Positions 40,860 through 48,183 of a stretch of DNA of 64,000 nt are shown here, piece after piece. The stretch's first letter is position 1; each line of letters starts with the position of its first letter. The position numbers and the translations under genes are program-made. Source of the DNA: an uncultured Phycisphaerales bacterium. GTDB lineage: Bacteria > Planctomycetota > Phycisphaerae > Phycisphaerales > UBA1924. The notes beneath the pieces are model-generated. The model made no database searches. It saw nothing but the letters and a program-made list of their open reading frames with translations, and was not told the DNA's origin. The stretch is from NCBI GenBank assembly GCA_937995595.1, contig CALKJW010000028.1:118235-182234 (forward strand), given 5' to 3'.

Positions 40860-42347
40860 TCAATCCGCGGGGACAAGCCGCACGACCTTGTCGGGGTCGT
40901 TGAGGACGACGTACACGGTGCCGTCGGGCGCGGTGACGACGTCGCGCACGCGCCCGTGGCCGAAGAAGATCTCCTCGCGCTCGACGACCCTGCCGTCCTT
41001 GATGCGCACGCGGTCGACGTTCGCGCCCGCCAGGCCGCCGGCGACGAGGTCGCCCTTCCACTTCGGGAACGCTTCGCCGCGCACCACGTCGAGCCCGCAC
41101 GCCGCGATCGATGGGAGCCAGCGGTCGACGGGCATGATGATGTTCGCGCCGTCCTTGGCCTTGCCATCCGCGGTCCACGGCGTCGCGTACGGCATGTCGC
41201 TGTAGTTGATGCTGAACGCCACCTCGGGCCAGCCGTAGTTGCCGCCCTTCTGGATGAGGTTCAGTTCGTCGCCGCCGCGCGGGCCGTGCTCGGTGTCCCA
41301 CAGCGCGCCGTTGAGGTCGAAGACAAGCCCCTGCGGGTTGCGGTGGCCGTAGGACCAGATCGACGGGTACGCGTCGGCTCGGGAGACAAAGGGGTTGTCG
41401 TCTGGCACCTTGCCGTCGTCCCACAGGCGGTGGATCTTCCCGGTGGGACGCGTGAGGTCCTGCGCCTGCGGGCCGTTGCCGCGCTCACCGATCGAGAAGA
41501 ACATGTGGTACCGGCCGTCGCCGCTCTTCTCGTACGCGGGCTCGAACACGATTCGGTTGCCGAAGTGCACGCCGCTGGAACTCGTGTGCTCGGGCTTGGC
41601 GCGGAAGAGCACTTCCTGGTCCGTCCACGTGGTTTTGCCGTCAACCTCCCTGAGGCGCCCGCGGATGATGCTGGTCATGCTTCGCCCGCCGCGGCGCGCG
41701 GCATCGACGCCGGGCGCGGGCTCGTTGAACCCGAGATACACCCACCCGTTCTTCTCAAACTCGGGGTGGAGCGCCACGTCCATCAACCCGCCCTGCCCCA
41801 AGTGAACCGAGGGCGGGACGCCCTGCACAGGGCCCGAGAGCGTGCCGCCCGGGGTCCACTTCGAGTTGACGCGGAGCGTGCCGGGCCGCTCGGTGATGAG
41901 CATCCGTCCATCGGGCAGGAACTCGACGGCCCAGGGGATCGACAGACCGCTCGTGACCACGTCCTCGATGCGGTACTTGTGGTGCTGGGTCGTGTAGACG
42001 CCGGCTTCGGACTTGGGCCCGCCGACGCGCCGGCGCAGGTCACGCGCCTGCAACTCGCGCAGGTGTACGACCAGCCCCCAGACCTGCGCGTCGCTGAGCG
42101 TTGCTTTAAAGGCGTGGCCGTCAACACCCTTCACGCCGTCGCGGATCGCGTCGTAGAACGGCCGGTCGTACTGCTGGTCGAACAGGCCGTCGCGCAGGAG
42201 CGACTTGGCCTTGTCGCCGCCGGAAGCGTCGCGCCCGTGGCAGGAGGCGCAGTTGTTGGCCCAGAGCTGCGTCACGGTCTGCCCGGGCGCGGGCGCGCAC
42301 GCGACGGCGAACAGGACGATCGAACCGACCAGACGCAGCGCAGACAT
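40860..42347 (-). CDS. Cytochrome c-PQQ-type sugar dehydrogenase fusion (GSDH domain)
   Basis: 495 residues. Signal peptide at 1-22. A monohaem cytochrome c domain follows with CASCH at 33-37 and a distal VDGHAF Met-less segment. From about residue 125 a six-bladed propeller of the soluble aldose sugar dehydrogenase (YliI/GSDH) family begins: GLSIPWAVEFLPDGRMLITERPG, GGLMDVALHPEF, WSYGHRNPQGLVFD, HGPRGGDELNLI, NYGWPEVAFSI. These periplasmic enzymes oxidise sugars and pass electrons to the attached haem. Tandem with the carbonic-anhydrase-like gene. Confidence 0.86.
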   Translation of the reverse strand: MSALRLVGSIVLFAVACAPAPGQTVTQLWANNCASCHGRDASGGDKAKSLLRDGLFDQQYDRPFYDAIRDGVKGVDGHAFKATLSDAQVWGLVVHLRELQARDLRRRVGGPKSEAGVYTTQHHKYRIEDVVTSGLSIPWAVEFLPDGRMLITERPGTLRVNSKWTPGGTLSGPVQGVPPSVHLGQGGLMDVALHPEFEKNGWVYLGFNEPAPGVDAARRGGRSMTSIIRGRLREVDGKTTWTDQEVLFRAKPEHTSSSGVHFGNRIVFEPAYEKSGDGRYHMFFSIGERGNGPQAQDLTRPTGKIHRLWDDGKVPDDNPFVSRADAYPSIWSYGHRNPQGLVFDLNGALWDTEHGPRGGDELNLIQKGGNYGWPEVAFSINYSDMPYATPWTADGKAKDGANIIMPVDRWLPSIAACGLDVVRGEAFPKWKGDLVAGGLAGANVDRVRIKDGRVVEREEIFFGHGRVRDVVTAPDGTVYVVLNDPDKVVRLVPAD

Positions 42348-42422
42348 CAGGAAGCCCTTTCAGGGACGGTGCGAGCCGACAGGGTAGAGAGCGTACCGGC
42401 GTCCCGGCCAACGGGCGCACAT

Positions 42423-42878
42423 TCAGACCGGGACGGCCTCGAAGTGGATCGAGCGGGCGTCGGCGTTTGTGCGGGCGAAGTACGCCTCGATCCGGTCCAG
42501 GCCCGTGACCTTGTGCACGAACGCCGCGGCACGCACAAGGTCGGCCCGCTGGACCAGTTCCAGGCGCGGCTCGCCGAGTTTGAGGCGCGTGGCGTAGAAC
42601 GCGCACCCTTGGTGGGCCACCAGCACGATGCGCTTCAGGCCGTGCACCTCGACGAGAAACTGCAACTCGTCGACGACGCCCTTTTCTTCGAGGTGCGCCT
42701 CGTGGTGCCCGGCAAGGCAGGCCGGCCCGCCGGGCAGGGCGACGCGGTCGTAGCGGGGAAGCCCGAGGCCGTTTTGCAGGAAGTCGTCGAAGTGCTCGCC
42801 GATTCGGCCGTCGGAGCAGTACACCGCCGCGGCACGGATGCGTGCGGGGTCGTACGGCAGGCGGGATTCATACGTCAT
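42423..42878 (-). CDS. Beta-carbonic-anhydrase-like protein
   Basis: 151 residues, shorter than typical beta carbonic anhydrases (about 200). AAVYCSDGRIGEHFDDFL supplies the Cys and the Asp-Arg dyad (C-x-D-x-R), and RIVLVAHQGCAFY supplies the His and second Cys (HxxC) of a beta-CA zinc site. A GGPACL segment sits where the family has its middle motif. It may hydrate CO2 or be a relative that binds zinc only. A 75 bp gap separates it from the dehydrogenase gene downstream. Confidence 0.6.
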   Translation of the reverse strand: MTYESRLPYDPARIRAAAVYCSDGRIGEHFDDFLQNGLGLPRYDRVALPGGPACLAGHHEAHLEEKGVVDELQFLVEVHGLKRIVLVAHQGCAFYATRLKLGEPRLELVQRADLVRAAAFVHKVTGLDRIEAYFARTNADARSIHFEAVPV

Positions 42879-42945
42879 GGGGCGAGTCTAACCGGCTTGC
42901 CGACCCGATGCGGGCCGGCCCGGCCCGGCGCGGCAAGGATCAGCC

Positions 42946-43269
42946 ATGGGACGAGGCCAGAACATCGAGCCGACCGAAGCGCCCGACCTGGGCTGGACCA
43001 AGCAGGAACTGATGGAGTCCGGCGGGATTTCCGCCAAGACCTTCGACCTGCTGCGCAAGGCCGCGCGTGTGAAGGGCCCGTCGCACGGCGGGCTGACGCA
43101 CGCGTACGGCGTCGATGATCTGATCGCGCTGGTGCTGAAGGCCGAGGGGGGGACGTTCTCGGAGCGCGCGGGCGCGGCCGCGGCGGCGTGGCGCGCGCTG
43201 CTGGAGGCCGAGCGCATCTACATGGAGCCGCGCGTGCCCAAGCGGGCGGCGCGGACGCGCGACCGCTAG
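42946..43269 (+). CDS. Small conserved-looking protein of unknown function
   Basis: 107 residues, start ATG 42946 after CAAGGA. WTKQELMESGGISAKTFDLLRKAARVKGP looks like a helix-turn-helix of the MerR/excisionase type, followed by GLTHAYGVDDLIALVLKA. It may bind DNA. It is convergent with and overlaps the sulfotransferase gene end by four bases. The DNA-binding role is only inferred from the helix pattern. Confidence 0.5.
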   Translation: MGRGQNIEPTEAPDLGWTKQELMESGGISAKTFDLLRKAARVKGPSHGGLTHAYGVDDLIALVLKAEGGTFSERAGAAAAAWRALLEAERIYMEPRVPKRAARTRDR

Positions 43270-44623
43270 AACGCGACGGTCTCGCGCGTGTCGGCGTTCC
43301 ACAGGCGCGCCAGCGCGATCAGGTCGGCGCGGTGCGCCATCACCTCGGGGCGGGCCTCGCGCACGAGGTGCCCGAGGAACCCGCCGTCGGCCGCGAGCAG
43401 GTCGGTCGGGTTGGGGAAGCGTTCCTGCATCGCTGGGTCGGCCTCCCAGAGGTGCCGGAACGAGCGCACAAGCGATTGCCTTGAGCGCAGGCGCGAGAAG
43501 TCCCACGCGCGCGGGGCGCGGTCGGGCAACGCGTCGATCCACGCGCCGTCGCGCTCGTACCCCAGCAGGACCAGCAGCGCGGCAAAGCCCGGCCCGAGAT
43601 CGTGCGCCAGCCGGCGGTCGAAGTAGGTCCGCCAGTCGCCCGCGTTGCCGCTGCGCAGGAACGAGTTGCGGCGCTCGCCGGTCGCCGCGTCGATCTGGGC
43701 CGCGTCGCCCGCGGTGACGCGCTCGAAGGCGAAGCGCTCGCAGTGCGCGCCGAGGTCGAAGCCGCCTGCCGGCTCGCGGAGCGCGGGCGCGACGCCTATG
43801 AACGCCGCGGCGCGGAGCATCCCGGCGGGCGCATCGGCGAGCAGGTCCTCGTAGCGCGTGACCAGTCGCACGTCCGGCCCGAGCCGCGCATGGGCGAAGT
43901 CGGCGTAGTACGCCAGCAGTTCGTCGCGCCGCGCGGCGAAGTAGGCGGTCGCCCAGTCGTCGCGCTGCCGGAGCGTGCCGTCGCGCTGGCGACCGGCGAA
44001 CAGCGGGAGCATCGCCGGGCTCACGTGCGCCAGGTCGTGGTAGAACCGCGAGACCAGCACGTCGCGCGGGTCGCGGATCAGTTGCAGGATTCTGTAGCCC
44101 GGCAGAAGTTCGCGCAGCCTGCCCGGCGGCTCGTGTTTGGACGGGCACCCGACGGCGCGCGGGGCGTCGGCGGGCGGGCGTGCCGCGCGGGGCGCAAACA
44201 GCGGGTCGAGCAGGCGAGCAAGGTCCGGTCGGCGAGCCTGATCCCGCGCCAGCAGGCCGGCGCGCGCAGGGATCCGCATCCGCACCTTCGACAGCGCGGC
44301 CGCGGCCTCGGCGCGGACCGACTCGGGCAGGGGCTCGCCATGGGTCAGCGACGGGTGGAGCAGCCTCGCGAGCGCGTCGCCGAGCGCGAGTCCGCTCCCT
44401 TCGAGCACGCGCAGCAACTCGGGCACGCCAAGCACGTGCGACAGCGCGAGCAGGAACGTGCCGTCTTCGCGTTCGCCGAAGCCGCTCACCCCCGGAGGCC
44501 GAAAAGCATCGCTTCGAACCAGTTCGACCCGCTCTTGGGCATCGCGGTCGTGACGAATCGCGTGGTGGCGACGTGGACGACGGGCGCGGCGACGGTTCGC
44601 GTGCTGACGGCGGTGGGGCTCAT
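43266..44623 (-). pseudogene. Sulfotransferase interrupted by a frameshift in a G run
   Basis: The 5' part (44623-44486) ends with FVTTAMPKSGSNWFEAMLFG, the PAPS 5'-phosphosulfate loop of sulfotransferases, then meets TGA. In the next frame, beginning at GTG 44489, the protein continues for 407 codons with the 3'-phosphate motif IRDPRDVLVSRFYH and a VTRYEDLLADAPAGML helix. The junction is a run of five G (minus strand, 44493-44489); six G would join the halves as LRGVSGFG. The two essential PAPS-binding elements are thus in different frames. It would transfer sulfate to a carbohydrate or lipid if restored. Could be a base-call error, slippage-controlled or a true pseudogene. Confidence 0.78.
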
Positions 44624-44725
44624 GGCGGCAACCCGAATCCCACCCCCCACTGGCCCGGCCCGTTCAGAACCACGCGAACGGCCGCCCATGTTCTTCGGCC
44701 GCGCCGCCGCCCGGGCTGCACTCGA

Positions 44726-46099
44726 TCACCCCAGCCGCGCGAAGTCCTGCCAGAACGCCGGGTACGTCTTGGCGACGCAGCCTGGATCGCGGATCTTCAC
44801 GCCGCGGCGGCACAGACCGACCAGAGCGAGAGCCATCGCCATCCGGTGGTCGTCGTAGGTCTCGAACTCGACCTCGTCGCCTCCGGCTCGCTGCGCCGGC
44901 GGGATGGGCGTGATCGCCAGGCCCTCGTCGCCGCCTTCGGCGAAGGGCTCGACGCGGGCGCCGACCTTGGAGAGCTCGGCCACCAGCGCGGCGATGCGGT
45001 CGGTTTCCTTCACGCGCAACGTGCGCAGGCCCGTGATGCGCGAGGGACCGTCGGCAAAGCACGCGACCGCGGCGAGCGTCATGGCGGTGTCGGGCATCTG
45101 CGAGAGATCGACTTCGATTCCCAGCAGCCGGTCGCCTCGAACGGTGATGCCGCCGGGCGCGAGTTCGAACTGCGCCCCCATGCGGTGCAGCACGCGGACA
45201 AACCGGGCATCGCCCTGCAGCGAGCACGGTCCCGCGCCGCCCTCGAGCCAGAGGCCGGGGACATGCACGCGCGCGCCGGGCACGAGCGCGGCCGCGGCCC
45301 AGAAGGGCGCCGCGCCGCTGGCGTCGGGCTCGACGTCGTAGGTGAAGCCGCGGAGGCCCGGCGCGCCGCCGGCGGGATCCGCCGAAGGAAAGACCGTCAC
45401 CGCGCCGGGGCGCGAGAGGTCGCCGCACTTGGCCTGCGCGCCGCACCGACGAAGAAGCGCGACCGTCATGCCAATGTAACTTGCGCTGGTCGGCGGCTCG
45501 GTGAAGCGCGCGGTCAGGCCGTGCGGCAGCCACGGCGCGACGAGGAGGAGGGCCGAGACGAACTGGCTCGACGCGGTGCGGGCGAAGGACACCTCGGACC
45601 CGAGCGCCGCCGGGTCGGCGGGCATCACGCGCAGCGGCGGGAAGCCCGGCGCGCCGAGGAACCGGGCACGAACGCCGAGAGCGTCGAGCGCGTCGGCCAG
45701 TTCGCCGATCGGACGCTGACGCATCCGCGCGTTGCCGTCGATGATGACGCCGCCCGAGCCGGGCGGCGCGAGGATCGCGGCCGCGGCGAGAAACCGCGTC
45801 GCCGTGCCGGCGTTGCCGAGGTCGAGCGCGACCGGCTCCGGCCCGACGCGCCACCTGCCGCCCACGCCGGTCACGACCAGCGCGTCGCCGCGGGTCTCGA
45901 CGTGCGCGCCGAGGCGCGCGACCGCGTCGAGCATGCGGCGGGCGTCGTCGGCATCGACCAGCGGTCGGCGGATGGTCGATGCGCCGTGCGCGAGCGCGGC
46001 GAGCAGGAGCGCGCGGTTCGTGAGGCTCTTGGAGCCGGGCGGGCGGATCACCGCGTCGAACGGACGCGAGACGGGAAAGATGGGAAGAAGTTCGGGCAC
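44726..46099 (-). CDS. aroA: 3-phosphoshikimate 1-carboxyvinyltransferase (EPSP synthase)
   Basis: 457 residues. Joins shikimate-3-phosphate and PEP in the shikimate pathway. Motifs: PGSKSLTNRALLLAALAHG near the start, LGNAGTATRFLAAAA (S3P/PEP loop), DGNARMRQRPIGELADAL, TASSQFVSALLL, PDTAMTLAAVACFADG (catalytic Asp), LRVKETDRIAALVAEL and TYDDHRMAMALAL. All expected catalytic residues appear present. A single complete gene, 102 bp upstream of the sulfotransferase remnant on the same strand. Confidence 0.95.
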   Translation of the reverse strand: MPELLPIFPVSRPFDAVIRPPGSKSLTNRALLLAALAHGASTIRRPLVDADDARRMLDAVARLGAHVETRGDALVVTGVGGRWRVGPEPVALDLGNAGTATRFLAAAAILAPPGSGGVIIDGNARMRQRPIGELADALDALGVRARFLGAPGFPPLRVMPADPAALGSEVSFARTASSQFVSALLLVAPWLPHGLTARFTEPPTSASYIGMTVALLRRCGAQAKCGDLSRPGAVTVFPSADPAGGAPGLRGFTYDVEPDASGAAPFWAAAALVPGARVHVPGLWLEGGAGPCSLQGDARFVRVLHRMGAQFELAPGGITVRGDRLLGIEVDLSQMPDTAMTLAAVACFADGPSRITGLRTLRVKETDRIAALVAELSKVGARVEPFAEGGDEGLAITPIPPAQRAGGDEVEFETYDDHRMAMALALVGLCRRGVKIRDPGCVAKTYPAFWQDFARLG

Positions 46100-46138
46100 A
46101 AGTCGGAAGTCGGAGTGCGGAGTATAAGTTAGTTTTTG

Positions 46139-46170
46139 CTCATCTGCTCATCTGCTCATCTGCTCATCTG
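46139..46170. repeat. Microsatellite, four copies of CTCATCTG
   Basis: Four perfect tandem 8 bp units in the 80 bp between the GroES-like gene and aroA, preceded by an AT-rich stretch (AGTATAAGTTAGTTTTTG). The unit number could vary between strains and change the spacing upstream of aroA. Confidence 0.75.
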
Positions 46171-46179
46171 CATCGCCGC

Positions 46180-46515
46180 CTACTCGGCCTCGTTCGCCCT
46201 GCGGAAGACCGCGACCACGTCCTCGATGGGGATGACAAACAGCCGGTTGTCGCCCTCGAACTCCACCGGGATCGCGTGCTTGGGGTTGAACAGCACGCGG
46301 TCGTACCGGCGGATGGGGTAGTCGTCGTCCTTCTCGATCTGCCGCGAGATCGCCACCACCCGCCCGGTGAGCGTGGGGATCTCGATCTTGTCGGGCAGGT
46401 GGATGCCGGTCTTGGTGGTCTTGCGGTCCTCGTCCTTGCGGATGAGGACCCGCTTGCCGACAGGCTCGACGACTTCGAGTTTGGCCGCGGCGGGCCGGGG
46501 CGTGTCCTTGCTCAT
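46180..46515 (-). CDS. GroES-like co-chaperonin
   Basis: 111 residues. Cpn10 fold: VVEPVGKRVLIRKDEDRKTTKTGIHLP-type start, the mobile-loop region, then GRVVAISRQIEKDD, YDRVLFNPKHAIPVEFEG and VIPIEDVVAVF. Longer N-terminus than E. coli GroES (97 residues). No groEL is next to it, so this may be a stand-alone second GroES paralogue. Confidence 0.85.
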   Translation of the reverse strand: MSKDTPRPAAAKLEVVEPVGKRVLIRKDEDRKTTKTGIHLPDKIEIPTLTGRVVAISRQIEKDDDYPIRRYDRVLFNPKHAIPVEFEGDNRLFVIPIEDVVAVFRRANEAE

Positions 46516-46644
46516 GGCCGCAGTCTAGCGGGCCCGGCGCACAGGACGCGCGGAGGGTGTAGGCTTGTGCCCCGCGGCGCGCCGCGTCCGCGCGCCGCCC
46601 GAGCCGCCACGCCTGTACCCACCCACGCACGCGAGAGTTCACCC

Positions 46645-47172
46645 ATGCAGCAGATCGAGCGACTCCGAGGTCTGATCCGCGACGTGCCCGACTTCCCCAA
46701 GGCCGGGATCGTCTTCAAGGACTTCACCCCGCTCATCCGCGACCCCGCGGCCCTGGCGCTGGGCGTCGAACTCATGGCCAACCCCTACCGCGGCAAGGGC
46801 GTCGACCTGGTGATCGGCGCCGAGTCGCGCGGGTTCATCTTCGGCATCGCGCTGGCGCAGTCGCTCTCGTGCGGGTTCGTGCCCATCCGCAAGCCCGGCA
46901 AACTCCCCTGGAAGCACAGGTCGATCAGTTACGAACTCGAGTACGGGCACGATTCGCTGGAGATCCACATCGACGCGATCGACCCCGGCCAGCGCGTGCT
47001 GCTGGTCGACGACCTGCTCGCCACCGGCGGCACCATGAAGGCCTGCTGCCAACTCGTCAGCCAGATGCGGGCCAACATCATCGGCATCACGGTGCTGATC
47101 GAACTGGTGCAGCTGCAGGGCCGCGGCGTGCTCAAGGAGTACGGAGAGGTGCACTCGGTCCTGCGGTACTGA
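46645..47172 (+). CDS. apt: Adenine phosphoribosyltransferase
   Basis: 175 residues. Salvages adenine with PRPP to AMP. Visible are IRDVPDFPKAGIVFKDFTPLI, VIGAESRGFIFG, PIRKPGKLPWK and the PRPP motif VLLVDDLLATGGTMKA. Length is normal. ATG 46645 begins the conserved region. Its 3' end overlaps the convergent CBM48 gene by 41 bp. Confidence 0.95.
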   Translation: MQQIERLRGLIRDVPDFPKAGIVFKDFTPLIRDPAALALGVELMANPYRGKGVDLVIGAESRGFIFGIALAQSLSCGFVPIRKPGKLPWKHRSISYELEYGHDSLEIHIDAIDPGQRVLLVDDLLATGGTMKACCQLVSQMRANIIGITVLIELVQLQGRGVLKEYGEVHSVLRY

Positions 47173-47548
47173 ACCGGCGCGACACCGCCCACGTCTGCAG
47201 CGCCGGCCGCGCCGGCTCTGCGCGGTCGGGCCGCGGCCGCACGGTCGCGGCCTTGGCGCACGGCGGCACCGTCAGCAGGCTCACCCACCGCCCGTCGCGG
47301 TCGCGGTGCAGGCCGCCCGCCGCGTAGTCGGGCAGCCAGCCCACGCCGTCGACGAGGTAGCAGAACGTGTGATCGCCGGGCGCAAGCCGCAGGCGCGTCC
47401 GCCACCAGCCGCGCTCGGGCGCGGCGCAATGGGTCATCTGGTGCGGCCGGTCCATCCCACCCGTGAAGTCGCCCACGATGCACACCTGCTCTGCGTGCGG
47501 GAGGTAGATCTCGAACAACGCGGTCCCGTCGTCTCGGAGTGTGACCAT
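47132..47548 (-). CDS. Glycogen-binding-module (CBM48/AMPK-beta-like) protein
   Basis: 138 residues from ATG 47548. Residues 1-95 form a CBM48-type domain: LPHAEQVCIVGDFTGGMDR, GWWRTRLRLAPGDHTFCYLVDGVGWLPD. Such modules bind glycogen or glucans; alone they often act as regulators. The C-terminal 40 residues (PPCAKAATVRPRPD onward) run into the antisense of apt and are probably disordered. Role unknown. Confidence 0.7.
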   Translation of the reverse strand: MVTLRDDGTALFEIYLPHAEQVCIVGDFTGGMDRPHQMTHCAAPERGWWRTRLRLAPGDHTFCYLVDGVGWLPDYAAGGLHRDRDGRWVSLLTVPPCAKAATVRPRPDRAEPARPALQTWAVSRRFSTAGPSAPLRTP

Positions 47549-47852
47549 CGCTCTCCCGGCTTTCGCCGGCCTCCAGAGGGTTCGAATGCACACACATCCG
47601 CCGTCCACCTGAACATTGCGAGCCGGTCAATCCGGCCAGAAAGGTGGAACCAATCGAGTGTCTATCCTTACGCGACAAATACGTCCAAATCGATCGGGAG
47701 TTCGTCCAACAACCGCTTTTGTTGCCGAAATCGGGCCTACGCCCGGTTCATGCGATGGAGAATGGCCCGTTCGGGCTGACCAGTTCGGGCGGGTCGCACG
47801 GGCGATACGCCGATCCGATGAAGTGTGTGCCTCCCAAGGGGTTGGAACGAAC

Positions 47853-47990
47853 TTCACCGCAGAGGCGCAGTGAGCGCAGAGCCACAACTGATCTCGAAGG
47901 CGTCGGGAATCGCGGTCGATCCTTGGTTCACCCCGCTTCCTCTGCGTCCTCAGCGGCTGTGCGGTGAGTGCTGTCCTGGGTTCATCACGC
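47853..47990. repeat. ACCGC-type palindromic dispersed repeat, copy 5
   Basis: Left arm TTCACCGCAGAGGCGCAG; right arm CTCTGCGTCCTCAGCGGCTG then GCGGTGA. It is followed by GGTTCATCACGCCCGAGA, the reverse complement of the flank of copy 2, so it is inverted relative to that copy. It occupies the right half of the 47549-47949 gap. The left half (47600-47830) is AT-richer with no supportable gene. Confidence 0.6.
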
Positions 47991-48174
47991 CCGAGAGGGA
48001 GCGAGAGCCCGCTTGATCCGATGCCGCTCCGTCGGGCGACGTTTCGTCAGGCTGGCAGCACGGCTCGCGGTTGGTGCGGCACACGGCGCACTGCCCGTGC
48101 CCGTGCACCCAGACCACGGGCGCGGGGACTCCGCACCACGGACAATGCCCACACTGGATCGGATGGATCGACAC
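47950..48174 (-). CDS. Small cysteine-rich putative zinc protein
   Basis: Up to 74 residues from GTG 48174, nine bases after the M28 peptidase stop. The first 45 residues carry CGHCPWCGVPAPVVWVHGHG and CAVCRTNREPCC, enough Cys and His for one or two zinc sites. The C-terminal 25 residues are encoded by repeat copy 5, so the original stop may have been lost. It may be co-transcribed with the peptidase. Function unknown. Confidence 0.5.
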   Translation of the reverse strand: MSIHPIQCGHCPWCGVPAPVVWVHGHGQCAVCRTNREPCCQPDETSPDGAASDQAGSRSLSGVMNPGQHSPHSR

Positions 48175-48183
48175 CGCCGCGGT

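Noticed and set aside
47644..47967. Plus-strand frame of 107 codons in the AT-richer gap
   Set aside because: It runs straight into the dispersed repeat, has no ribosome site and no recognisable domain.
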